A DNA stretch of 64,000 nt from Narthecium ossifragum (lineage: Eukaryota; Streptophyta; Magnoliopsida; Dioscoreales; Nartheciaceae), in the NCBI GenBank assembly GCA_963920575.1, contig OY986965.1, forward strand, positions 20,440,929 through 20,504,928. Direction: 5' to 3'. Within the stretch, counting starts at the first letter, position 1. Each line of letters begins with the position of its first letter. Positions 44,099 through 54,234 of this stretch are shown here, one piece after another. A program made the translations under genes and the position numbers. The notes beneath the pieces were generated by a model. That model saw nothing but the letters and a program-made list of their open reading frames with translations. It searched no databases and was not told the DNA's origin.

Positions 44099-45903
44099 CG
44101 CCCCCGCAATCTCAAGGGAAGTTCTTGAATTTTGAGATTGGATCGTAGCATTTGAAACCGTGCATTTGATAAGGGCTTCGTCAAGAGGTCTGCAATCTGG
44201 TCTTTACTTGATAAGAAGCGAACCTGGAGTTTCTTCTTCATGACACAGTCTCTCACAAAATGAAAATCTATCTCAATATGTTTGGTTCTAGCATGGAATA
44301 CTGGATTTGCAGAGAGATATGTGGCGCCAATATTGTCACACCATAGTACAGGAGAGTACCGCTGCTTAAATCCAAGTTCACCCAGTAGTGAAGTGAGCCA
44401 TTGAATTTCACATGCTGCATTTGCAAGAGACTTGTACTCTGCTTCTGTGCTACTCCTAGCAACAGTTTTTTGTTGCTTGCAACTCCAAGAGATAAGATTT
44501 TGTCCTAAAAATATGCAATAGGAACTGACAGACTTCCTATCATCCTTATCACCTGCCCAGTCTGAATCAGAAAAGGCATGAAGTTGCATTTGTGCCGATT
44601 GTTTGGAAATTAGGAGCCCAAAGGAGATAGTATGCTTGAGATATCGAAGGATTCTCTTGACTGCTTGCCAGTGGGATAATTTAGGATCATGCATAAATTT
44701 GCTCACTCTATGGACAACAAATGCTATATCAGGCCTCGTGAAAGCCAAGTACTGCAATCCCCCAACAATACTTCGAAACAAAGAAGGATCTTCAAAATGT
44801 TCAGAGTCTGTAATTGATAATTGGCAGGAAGTAGACATAGGCGATGATACTGGTTTGGCATGATCCATTTTACTCCTCTTGAGTAAATCAACGATGTACT
44901 TCCTTTGTGTTAGATACAGGCCATCTGAGGAAGGAAGAGCTTCAACACCTAGGAAGAAACTTAGATCTCCAAGATCTTTTACTGCAAAATCGTCACGAAG
45001 AGAGGCAATAACAGAATTCACTGTAGCTGTGTTAGACCCCGTGATGATGATATCATCAACGTAGATCAAAAAATAAATCAAAAGAGATGGTTGTTGTAGA
45101 ATAAATAAACTGCTATCAGCTTTGCTGCCATTGAATCCGAGGGCCTGTAACTTTTCTGTTAATCTTGAGAACCAAGCTCGGGGGGCTTGTTTCAGTCCAT
45201 AAAGAGATTTGTGCAATCTGCATACATGATTGGGAAATTGAGGATGTTTGAAGCCCGGCGGTTGACTCATGTAGACTTCTTCATTTAAAACGCCGTGTAG
45301 GAATGCGTTTTGTACATCAATCTGTCTTAAACTCCAATTATGTGCCACTGCAATTGAGAGAACAATTCTTATTGTAGCTGGTTTTACTACGGGACTAAAA
45401 GTTTCGTGGTAATCAACTCCTTCTTTTTGATGAAATCCCTTTGCCACGAGTCTTGCTTTATATCGATCTACCGATCCATCTGCTTTTCTTTTAACTCTAA
45501 ACACCCATTTGCATCCAACTACATTTTGAGTTGTGTAAGGCACAAGAGACCATGTGCCGTTGTGCATTAAAGCATCAAACTCTGTATTCATAGCAGCTCT
45601 CCAATGTGAGGATCTTGAAGCTTCAGTGAAGCATGTTGGTTCAGCTTCTGCTTGGAAAGTAGCAGCCAAAGCTCGAGGAAGCGGATAGAGTATGCTGCCA
45701 TCGGGGTGTAACTTGGGCTTGAGCGTACCATCCTTTGATCTTGTCACCATCGGATGTTTTGGCTGATTTTTGACCACAGGATTCTCTTCAATTTCTGCTT
45801 GAGGTTGATTTTGTTGATTTGCTGAGTCTGTTGGATGTAAAATTACTGCAGCCTCTGGTCCAACATCCATAATGGGAGTTTGCATTTGATCATGAGACTC
45901 CAT
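44065..45903 (-). pseudogene. copia polyprotein, downstream part: reverse transcriptase and RNase H
   Basis: This 612-residue frame carries the copia reverse transcriptase: WVFRVKRKADGSVDRYKARL, then VAKGFHQKEGVDYHETFSPV, RQIDVQNAFLHGVLNEEVYM, LYGLKQAPRAWF, and the catalytic YVDDIIITGS box. RNase H follows, with SDSDWAGDKDDRKSVSSYCI, KQQKTVARSSTEAEYKSL and WCDNIGATYLSANPVFHART. All expected catalytic residues are visible. It is in the same reading frame as the upstream part (46012-48318), and the 108 nt between the stop at 46012-46014 and the ATG at 45903 are open. It is therefore the C-terminal half of one polyprotein, cut off by a single stop codon, not an independent gene. Confidence 0.95.
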
Positions 45904-46011
45904 ATCTTGGAAATGAGGAATATTTTCGGAATGATCTGTTACTTGTGAATGGATAGGTGTTTGAGTTGGATTTGTACCTGCATGGTTAGTAACATTGACA
46001 GGTACTAGATC

Positions 46012-48318
46012 TTATTTTGAATTGAGGGAGGAAGGTAAAACTGCCAAGTCTGGTTCAGTCATTGTGAGAGAAAGTGAAGGAGGATCTTTTTTATAAGGAA
46101 AGAGGGATTCATTGAATATCACGTGTCTTGATATATATGTTTTACCAGAACTCAAATCTAGACATTTGTAACCATGGTGGCAAAGGCTATAGCCTAAGAA
46201 AATGCAAGTTGTTGATCGGAATTGGATTTTGTGTTTATTGTATGGTCTGAGATTTGGCCAACAAGCACATCCAAACACACGCATGAATCTATAATCAGGA
46301 ATTCGACCATATATTAGCTCATATGGGGATTTGAAATTTAGAATTGAACTGGGAAGTCGATTGATAATATAAGTGGCTGTTTGGAAAGCATCTTCCCAAA
46401 ATTTTTGAGGCAAATTTGCATGAGCTAGTAATGCTAATCCTGTTTCAACTATGTGCCGATGACGTCTTTCAACAGTTCCCATCTGTTCATGTGTGTGTGG
46501 ACAAGCTATCCTATGTTCAATGCCAGATTCTCTCAAATGTTGATTTATGCGTCTGAATTCTCCACCCCAATCACTTTGAATGGCTTTTATTTTCCTTTCG
46601 AATAGACGTTCGACATAGATTTGAAATTGGAGAAATACACGCTCAGCATCATATTTTAGTTTGAGAGGAAAAAGCCATATAAATTTAGTACTATCATCAA
46701 CAAAGCTAATGTAGTACCGTGAACCATTTGTGGATAAAACAGAGGAAGGACCCCATACATCTGCAAAGATTAAGTCTAATGGATTTGCAGAACAAAAATT
46801 TAAATTTGAAAATGGTAGACAGTGGCTTTTGGCCATTTGACACTCAGGGCATATAGATTGCCGTTTATTTGTAGTTACTGGTAAATGATATTTATTCAAG
46901 ACACGAGTGGTGGTAGGATAAGCAGCATGACCGAGTCGACAATGCCAGTTGCTGAAAGAAACACGCTCACCGATGAGCGCATAAGTAGGTGATTTTCTGA
47001 TGGTGTTGGTGAAGGAGTAGAGGCCATCATGCAGATGTCCCTGATGAAGGATGTTCCCCGAGTAATCCTTCACAAGAAAAAAGGAGTCATGAAATTCAAA
47101 ATAGACATTGTTATCTTGAGCAAACTTTTGAACAGATAAAAGATTGCGTTGAATGTCGGGAACAACAAGAACATTGGATAAAAGAAATGATTTTGAGGGA
47201 GTAACTAAAGTGGAAGATCCAGTTCGGGTGATATGCAAACCTGCGCCATTCCCCACTTGTATCTGATCATTACCATGATATTCCTCATTTTGAAGATTAA
47301 GATTTCTCATGTCTGCTGTGAGGTGATGGGTTGCTCCCGTGTCTGGATGCCAGTCATAATCTCCAGGTGGAGTAGTTGAGGCGACATTTGCTTGTGGATT
47401 TTTGGTGCTCTGGTCTTGCAAGGAAAGATCAAAGCGACGTCTGCATTTGATAGCAGTGTGATTGAAATACCCACATAATTGGCATGCAACAGAATTTTTG
47501 TTCTGTTGATTGTTGCTGCTTCCACCCCGACTGGTACCACGCCCCCGTGGGAAAAAGTTCCCATTGTTGCGTCCACGTCCTCTGCCATAGTTGGGCTGAC
47601 GAGTTGCAACATTTGCAGATGCGCCAGCAACATGCAAAGAATTGTTGTTGCTGTGTCTGCTTTCTTGAATGAGCAGTAAGCTAAAGAGCTCATTCATTGT
47701 AATAGGATTCTCACGAGCTGCAACAGAATTGACTAGGGAGTCATAATCAGATCCCAAACCTGCAAGAATATAGGTTACGGTTTCTGAATCTTGGATTGGG
47801 TTGCCGGCCATGGCGAGCTCGTCAGATAGGCGCTTCATGTAATTGAAATAGTCAATAGCAGATTGACTTCCTTTCTTGGTAGTGGCAAGGTTGCTGCGAG
47901 TTTGGACAACACGAGCTCGAGATTGTGTAGCATAGCAAGTCTCGAGAGCTGTCCAAAGTTCTCTGGAAGATTTGCAGCGAGTGACTTGTGCAAGAACCTG
48001 TTCAGAAAGAGAGGACATGAGAGTGCTCATGATCATTTGATCATTCTTGTACCACTGTAGGTAGCAAGGATTAACAGTGGTGGTTGTGCTGCCACTGGCA
48101 TCAATGGTAGCTGTGTTGAGGCGTTGAGGAGCTTCAACAGAGCCATCAAGATAGCCAAAGACATCTTGACCTCTAAAGTATGGCACAACCTGAGCTTGCC
48201 AGAGAAGGTAATTGTCACGGTTTAGTTTAACCGTGATCATGTTGGGAACATTAGTGAAGGTAGGAAAGGCTGGGTTTGATGGAGAGGTGGTGGAAGAGCC
48301 ATTCCTAGTAGAGGACAT
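46012..48318 (-). CDS. copia Gag-protease-integrase polyprotein, ends at premature stop
   Basis: This 768-residue frame starts at ATG 48318, about 22 nt past the primer-binding site. The Gag domain covers about residues 25-230 (NMITVKLNRDNYLLWQAQVV). A Gly/Arg-rich stretch leads to a CCHC zinc knuckle at about 279-292 (CQLCGYFNHTAIKC). The protease active site DTG is at about 326-328 (WHPDTGATHHL). The pre-integrase zinc-binding region (HCRLGH..., CPECQMAKSHC) precedes the integrase, whose Asp, Asp and Glu lie near 519, 583 and 619 (FADVWGP, QSDWGGEF, GTVERRHRH). It stops with TAA at 46014-46012, where a copia polyprotein would normally continue into reverse transcriptase. Confidence 0.95.
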   Translation of the reverse strand: MSSTRNGSSTTSPSNPAFPTFTNVPNMITVKLNRDNYLLWQAQVVPYFRGQDVFGYLDGSVEAPQRLNTATIDASGSTTTTVNPCYLQWYKNDQMIMSTLMSSLSEQVLAQVTRCKSSRELWTALETCYATQSRARVVQTRSNLATTKKGSQSAIDYFNYMKRLSDELAMAGNPIQDSETVTYILAGLGSDYDSLVNSVAARENPITMNELFSLLLIQESRHSNNNSLHVAGASANVATRQPNYGRGRGRNNGNFFPRGRGTSRGGSSNNQQNKNSVACQLCGYFNHTAIKCRRRFDLSLQDQSTKNPQANVASTTPPGDYDWHPDTGATHHLTADMRNLNLQNEEYHGNDQIQVGNGAGLHITRTGSSTLVTPSKSFLLSNVLVVPDIQRNLLSVQKFAQDNNVYFEFHDSFFLVKDYSGNILHQGHLHDGLYSFTNTIRKSPTYALIGERVSFSNWHCRLGHAAYPTTTRVLNKYHLPVTTNKRQSICPECQMAKSHCLPFSNLNFCSANPLDLIFADVWGPSSVLSTNGSRYYISFVDDSTKFIWLFPLKLKYDAERVFLQFQIYVERLFERKIKAIQSDWGGEFRRINQHLRESGIEHRIACPHTHEQMGTVERRHRHIVETGLALLAHANLPQKFWEDAFQTATYIINRLPSSILNFKSPYELIYGRIPDYRFMRVFGCACWPNLRPYNKHKIQFRSTTCIFLGYSLCHHGYKCLDLSSGKTYISRHVIFNESLFPYKKDPPSLSLTMTEPDLAVLPSSLNSK

Positions 48319-48339
48319 ATTGACGTGAGTCTTAGTGGA

Positions 48340-48351
48340 CCTCTGATACCA
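48340..48351 (-). promoter_or_regulatory. primer-binding site of the copia element
   Basis: On the minus strand the 12 bases TGGTATCAGAGG directly follow the 5' LTR. They match the usual plant copia site complementary to initiator methionine tRNA (TGGTATCAGAGC) at 11 of 12 positions. Confidence 0.9.
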
Positions 48352-48600
48352 TGTAAAGAAACACTAGACACGTTTGTGTTTTGTTTCCAAAAGTATTCAA
48401 TCAATTGATACATGCCTCTCTTATATAGAGGTTGGATTGTAACAAACACCTAAAGAATAGCCTACACTAGATAACTGATTGTAACAAAGTAGAACTAGAA
48501 TTTAAAATACAAATGTGGTATCCACTTAGGAGTTGAGATTCTCATGATCTTGTTGAGAGATTTTCTCTATTCAGTTGCTGACTCAATATCAGACTCTACA
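48352..48600 (-). repeat. 5' LTR of the copia element
   Basis: The 249-bp partner of 43850-44098. It contains CTCTTATATAGAGG near 48417-48430 as a possible TATA element region and drives transcription to the left. Confidence 0.95.
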
Positions 48601-48605
48601 TGGAG

Positions 48606-49084
48606 CATGTACATAAATCATGACTCTTTATATTAGCAAATTTGTGAAAAACTATCTCAATTTTTGAAAATTGCATCTTTCATTCTTCGTATTTTTGCAA
48701 AAATCTACAGATGAAAAAATGCTTTCATTGTTGATCAAAAATATATTAAAATATAATTGAATATGGAGATTGCAATATTAAAAATAATTTTTAGTATGTC
48801 TTTTATTGTATACAGAGAAAAATATATAAACCCATATCTTAATAGAAGGATATTTTGGTCAATTTTATAGTTAAAAATATTAAAATAAAAATAAAATAAC
48901 TGAAGGAGAATAACCTTTCCATGGAATGTAGGTTTTTCTGAAAATACAAGTAAAAATATATAAAGATGTAATTTTTTATAAGTGAGATAATTTTTTAAAA
49001 TAAAGATACCTCCGAAGTATTTATACTGTAATCTTGAGTGGAACAAGGGGATTGCAGTACATAGCAACGTCCGAACACAACTCC
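48606..49084 (+). promoter_or_regulatory. AT-rich region upstream of the DTW gene
   Basis: Very AT-rich, with a sharp change to GC-rich sequence at about 49060. The promoter of the DTW gene is presumably here. No TATA box can be singled out because TATA-like words are frequent. The first 150 bp continue the sequence into which the copia element was inserted. Confidence 0.4.
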
Positions 49085-49966
49085 ATGGAAGTCGAAGAAG
49101 AGGACGCTTTCGCTGCCGCCGGTGCGCTGTCCACTCTTCTCCCCGCCGGCGGCAACGAAGAGGAGTGGGAAGACGATGAGAAGAAAGAGAGATTTGATAA
49201 GAATAGTGGATCCCGGGAGGTATGCTGGGAGGGATGCGGGAGACCATCACGTGTGTGCATCTGCCGTTATCTCCCGGCGGAACCCATCTCCACCTCCACG
49301 ATGGTGCTCATCCTCCACCACCCTCACGAGCTCCGCCGCCCCCTCTCCACCGTCCCCCCTCTCTCCCGCTCCCTCTGCCGCTGCTTCCCCATCCCCGGCC
49401 GTCGTCTCGGCCCCTCCACCCACCCTTTCCTCCACTCCCTCTACCGTAACAAAATCACCTCTTTCGACCGCCCCCCCGCCGCCTCCCCTCCAGTACTATA
49501 CCTGTTCCCCGGCTCGGATCTCCCGATCCCAGCCGTCGATCTCCACCAATGGGCGGTGGAGACTCCCCGTGCTATGCGGGAGGAACCGGTGCTGATCGCG
49601 TTCGACGGGACGTGGAGGCACGCGAGGGAGATGGTGGCGGCGAGCCTCCCTTTCCTTTCTAAATTCGCGACGCGGGTGACGCTGGGCATGGATGACAGCA
49701 CGGAGGGCGAGAGCACGTACGAGTCGGAGCTGGTGCTGAGGAAGGAACCATACAAAGGGTGCGTAAGCACCATGGAGGCGGTGGCGAGGGCGCTGAGAGT
49801 GCTCGAGCCGGAGACGAAAGGGGCGGAGGTCGAGAGGAAGCTTCTAGAGGTGTTGAAGGCGATGGTGGGGTTTCAGAGGTGCCATATGACCAAGAAACCT
49901 ATGAAGCCCCGTGTGAAGTTGCAGAAGAAGAGTAATAACAATGAAGAATACCAATCAAACCTCTGA
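49085..49966 (+). CDS. DTW-domain protein, probable tRNA-uridine aminocarboxypropyltransferase
   Basis: The 293-residue protein has the DTW fold. An N-terminal cysteine cluster C47, C51, C58, C60 (CWEGCGRPSRVCICRYLP) is followed by LILHHPHELRRPLSTVPPLS, LFPGSDLP, the signature D174-G-T-W177 (LIAFDGTWRHAREM) and ESELVLRKEPYKGCVSTMEA. Members of this family (bacterial TapT; human DTWD1 and DTWD2) use S-adenosylmethionine to form acp3U in tRNA; by homology this is a DTWD2-like enzyme. The frame is open upstream to 49034 but without an ATG, so the first ATG at 49085 is taken. It is a single exon with acidic N terminus and lysine-rich C terminus. Its GC- and CT-rich codons contrast with the AT-rich surroundings. 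A further downstream exon cannot be excluded. Confidence 0.93.
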   Translation: MEVEEEDAFAAAGALSTLLPAGGNEEEWEDDEKKERFDKNSGSREVCWEGCGRPSRVCICRYLPAEPISTSTMVLILHHPHELRRPLSTVPPLSRSLCRCFPIPGRRLGPSTHPFLHSLYRNKITSFDRPPAASPPVLYLFPGSDLPIPAVDLHQWAVETPRAMREEPVLIAFDGTWRHAREMVAASLPFLSKFATRVTLGMDDSTEGESTYESELVLRKEPYKGCVSTMEAVARALRVLEPETKGAEVERKLLEVLKAMVGFQRCHMTKKPMKPRVKLQKKSNNNEEYQSNL

Positions 49967-50214
49967 ATGCCTTCTTTTTGGAGCATTTCCTCCTTTGATT
50001 GAGGTATGTATCTTGATTCTTGATATTGCAAGCAATGGGATAACAATACTCATCAATAGATGAAATTCTTTCATGAAACACAGCCAAATGTTTCGATTCA
50101 ATTCTTCTACATTGAGATGCGAAGTTGTCTCCAAACCTTTTTAATCAAATCCAAAGAGAACATGGACCTCTGTTTCAACAGCTACATTAGCATCTCAGCA
50201 TTCCTTATCTTATG

Positions 50215-50830
50215 TGCCATAGCTTATCATGATGGATTGGCAGCTTCCCATGGAGCAAGCTCCGAATGAAAGCCTTCTGTCTTGCAAACATTTTAAGCAT
50301 TTGATATGTTCAATTCTGCAGTCCACTGTAGCTCTGTTGCCATAAAGCATTGGATATGCAGACTTGGAAATGGAATTAGACCTTCCTGGAGGATGAAACC
50401 TCCACAAGGGAACATCCTCATTCACATTCTTATCCACCTATGTGTATAACAGAATCAATGAGTTCTGGGTGAAACCGATCCCTTAGCAGGTCCTCTTTCC
50501 ATTCTCCTCTGTCGATCATCAGCACACCAACCTGTAGTCACTCTAATCTATCATCTGATCCAACAAAGCATGGTGTTTTAGAGAGAGGGTTATTTAGCTC
50601 CCATCAGATACCTTGAGATAAATAACTCACTTCAACATCAAACTTCCTCCATAACAAAGAACATTTTGATGTTGGTTTCTCTTTAGGTAGCTGTCCATGC
50701 CATTTGTATCTAGCTTGAATCATCATGGTCCATATATTTTGGTCATCTTCAGGGAGTATCAAGGCCTGACGCATCCTCAATGCTTGTTGCCATATTGCCC
50801 CCAATCAGCCTTCTTTCAGTGCACAGCCCT
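50215..50830 (-). pseudogene. LINE fragment (reverse transcriptase C-terminal region)
   Basis: Minus-strand translation gives three blocks. QNIWTMMIQARYKWHGQLPK (50804-50604) matches the FKAKYNWDGALP region of the LINE at 12268-12915. A GEWKEDLLRDRFHPELIDSV-like block lies near 50540-50470. VPLWRFHPPGRSNSISKSAY (50420-50350) is the WRFxPSGxFSVKSAY motif upstream of the zinc-binding region. Frames change between blocks. It is a short 5'- and 3'-truncated LINE piece lying 250 bp downstream of the DTW gene. Confidence 0.72.
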
Positions 50831-53698
50831 CTACCAAGCCTCATGTGGCATTCGCAGGAAGTGTGCTTCTTCAACATGTTCAACAGAGCATTCCAACATA
50901 TATGATGCAAGCTACTTATACAAGCTACTTATGTGAAATTTCTACGCGGAGTGAAGAGAAATGAGTTATCAGTTGAGCCCCTTGCCACGTACTGACGTAC
51001 GTAATCCTGCATTCACCTTGTCCAGCAGCTCATTAAATTCATTGCCTCATTAACCTTTTCCAGCACACACTTCGTTTTCAGACCACTGATACTATTCATT
51101 TGCAATCCAGCCAAGTGTGAAGTTTCTGCATGTCCGACCATCTCATTGATTTTTCTCCCACCAACTCTAGTCGTTTCTAACTCGCTGCATTCTCGACAGA
51201 CTCCTCACCAACTTTGGTCTTCAATTTAACTATAGAAGGTTATGCTCAATCAAAACTCATAGGAAACATGATACAGCAGAAGTATGTTATGAAAATGAAA
51301 CTGCTTCTTGAAATTAAATCTTACTTATATTTTGTTTTAACAGAGCAATATGCTCTTCGCTGTTCTCCTTCAATGCATAAGACAAGACATTGCTATACAT
51401 TTGTAGTGATGGTTGAATTCCTGTGTCCTGCATCCACTGCAGTATCTGCACAGAACAAGTGCAAAATTATTGGTTAGTAATGCCACCACCACCTCCCCCT
51501 CAAAATATCTCCAACACCTCATCAAGAAGTGATGCAAAGTACAAAAGGCCAAAAGCTATCCTGTGTCCTTCTCAATCTGGCAGAAGTTTTTCATTACCTC
51601 AATACATTTCCTCCATTTTCCAGAAGCCAAAAGATTCTTCAACGGATTGGAATAAGTAGAACAGCTACATCTACATCTGAAGCCACTGGTTTATAGAAAA
51701 ATTGTACATGAAGATAAGAAAGAAGGAATAATTCAGAGAAGTTAATTTCATCTTTCAAATGCATTGAACAGAAATTAAACCAAGAAAATTTATCAAAAAA
51801 TAAGAAACCAAAATTAGAACATTGAAACATCACAACCATAAAAAATAATAAATGTTTATTTGATATTTGTTTCATTGGTTCGGAAATGCTTATACACACA
51901 AAAAAAAACTTTGCGCATTTGATAAAGTGTATTAAAAGCAGTATTACAATATTTCACACGATAGAGTATCATAACAACCACAACATTGACGAACTGAAAT
52001 ATGATGATAGACCAGAAACCGAATCTAGATATCCGATTGGGATGGCCACAAATCCAGAATGGAATCCACCTGACTTCGACCTGTTTATGACCCATTACTG
52101 GCACCCTAAGAGAAGCTCTTTTTAAAAATCATCTGAAGATTATGACAAAAAATCATCACATGATATATAGTGGGACACTTCCAAAGAATTTTTCAGCAAA
52201 GAAAAAAGGGATACTTTTCAATTTACTATCTCCAATTTTCTGTGACATCCTGCTTAATTATTTGAAGGTTGATACTTTCATCTTAACTTCTCCTAGTAGA
52301 GGGCATTGCAATAACAGATAAAACCAAAATGTTCTTAGCACATCAATCGGAAAACAAGGAGTTTGATGAGGAAAGGGGCTTTCCAACTATGAACTATGTG
52401 CAATACGAACAGCTCATAGTTACAAATATAGGTAATCAAATCATGTATTCTCAAATTTGAAGCCTTGTGACAAGGCTGTTGGCCACCTATCCATAGAAAA
52501 TCTCGAGTTCATGCAGGATCAGGCCAAAAAGGTGCATTGCTGTTGCAACAGCCAATATAGCGACTAACTTAGCACAGAAAGGGGAGAGAATTTCTGAAAA
52601 GAATAGCATAGATAACATCACAGTATGCAACATCAAAGCAGCAAGGCACATTGTTAGCATTAAGACACAGGCAATTATCAATTTACCTACCATATTTCCC
52701 AGGATACAATAAATAGACCACAGCTAACACTCAAGCCCACCTGAAAATGGAAGCACAAGGTTTCCCTGTTACAGCTAAACTTATTTCACAATAGCAGAGC
52801 AAAAAACGCATAAAGGTGTTAGCGGATTCACATAGCATGCATTTACCCTTAGGAAAGTCAAGAAGCAAACTTCTCAGCAGTTAATTTAAGCATATTAGTT
52901 TTCATGGGAATTCAACAAAGTAGTTTATCCTAAAGTCCTTATGAGTGGAAACTATGTATATTTTATTAATAATGAAAAAGCTGATTAAGAACCCCAAGGG
53001 AAATTAGTGAGAATGAGGGCTCCATAAGTTCAACCATTTCACCTGCTGCTCTCCAGTCTCTTAGCCTTAAAAGAGAAGACCAAGAATTAAAATCGAGGAA
53101 ACAGATACTAAGACTTAAGACCATGTACAATGCCAATGGAGAAAGATGGACATTTTTTTATCACATCAAATGCATCTACTTTAACCAGCTTAAGTCACAA
53201 CAAATATATGTAGAACAATAGAACTTTCATTGCAAGATAAACATGCCAAAGATGATTTTGATATTTTGAAAAGTTACACAAGCTCAAGGCACCAGACCTG
53301 CTTCTGTTGTTGCTAAAACTCTTATCTCGTGCAAAAATGTGATGTTATGTCAGCACCAGGAGGTCCAGAACCAAGGCATACTCAGGTTGTTGATGGATAC
53401 TCCAAAGATATCCAGGAAATGTTGTCAACCAAAATTTTTCACAATATATGCTGTTAAATAACACTTGCTTGATTCTTATATGGGCATCTAACCACACAAT
53501 ACATTGATAGTCATGGATTTCGGTCAGTGCTGCCAAGAGCAAGGCGAGAACATAAACCATGTACTGTGAATTACAATTTAACGTCATAATAAGAAGAAAA
53601 ACAGAAGTTCTGACCTGGGGATTGGACCCCATTCTATACCCCACCATCCCAGTTTTTAAGCACATCAATACTCAGCATATGCATGGTGACGACAACTT
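50831..53698. other. unassigned AT-rich intergenic DNA
   Basis: No domain, long frame or repeat end was recognised in about 2.9 kb. Frames of 60-107 codons occur on both strands (for example 51886-52125 and 53668-53345) and look like chance. It could hold UTR or introns of the DTW gene, but no splice-supported exon was found. Confidence 0.4.
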
Positions 53699-53717
53699 GG
53701 GGGGGGGGGGGGGGGGG
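53699..53717 (+). repeat. poly-G tract, 19 nt
   Basis: A run of 19 G directly precedes the copia-type gag remnant. It may be an assembly-sensitive homopolymer. Confidence 0.9.
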
Positions 53718-53721
53718 AGAA

Positions 53722-54234
53722 AGTGACTTGAGCTCCTCTTGAGATGAGGATGAACAAGAGGCTGTCAACTTTTGCTTGACAGCACTTGAAGATGAAGAAA
53801 AAGAGGATGATGAGGTTGCCTTTGATGAATTATTTGAAACTTATCATTCCTTAGCTAGTGACTTCAAGTTTCTTAAGAAAAAGTATTATGCTAAGGGAAA
53901 AGACTTGAAGAAACTAGAAGAGGATAAACTAGATGTCATGCATATGATTGACATCTTAGAAAAGGAAAAGAAATGCATGTTAGAGACATCTAATAATGAT
54001 CATGCCTCACTTAGAAAAGAACATAAGGATTCTCAATATGAATGTACTATATTGAGAAACACTACCTCCAATATGCTAAATGAGCTCATCAAATTGAGAA
54101 AATCCACAAAGGACCTTTCTCTTAAAAATGATGATTTGAAAACTACTTTTTCAAAGTTTATGAAGAGTAAAAACAAGCTTGATGAGATCCTTGATGGCCA
54201 ACAAAACTTCTTGACTAAGGAAGGAATTGGCTAT
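53722..54234 (+). pseudogene. copia-type (Sirevirus-like) gag, 5' part, interrupted by solo LTR
   Basis: The frame reads FCLTALEDEEKEDDEVAFDE, then LFETYHSLASDFKFLKKKYY, a long coiled coil, and FMKSKNKLDEILDGQQNFLT followed by KEGIGY. This fits the C-terminal gag of plant copia elements of the Sirevirus/TNT-like style (usual end ...L..ILxxQ..xxxKxGLGY). The coding frame is cut at 54234 by an inserted LTR and continues at 55205 without loss. The beginning of gag is missing beyond the poly-G tract. Confidence 0.7.

Larger units (their letters stand above)
43850..48600 (-). mobile_element. full-length Ty1/copia retrotransposon
   Basis: The element is bounded by 249-bp LTRs at 43850-44098 and 48352-48600. 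They differ at three positions that I can see. It is flanked by the identical 5-bp duplication TGGAG (43845-43849 and 48601-48605). On the minus strand, the primer-binding site TGGTATCAGAGG (48351-48340) follows the 5' LTR, and a G-rich tract (about 44107-44099) precedes the 3' LTR. Coding order is gag, protease, integrase, reverse transcriptase, RNase H, which is the copia order. The sequence style is like the Ale/Retrofit lineage, from memory. LTR identity of about 99% indicates a fairly recent insertion. One in-frame stop at 46012-46014 splits the polyprotein. Confidence 0.96.

Noticed and set aside
49034..49084. N-terminal extension of the DTW protein
   Set aside because: The open frame upstream contains no ATG; the first ATG is at 49085.
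51886..52125. 79-codon frame ending PEWNPPDFDLFMTHYWHPKR
   Set aside because: No domain recognised, AT-rich surroundings, no splice-supported partner exon.
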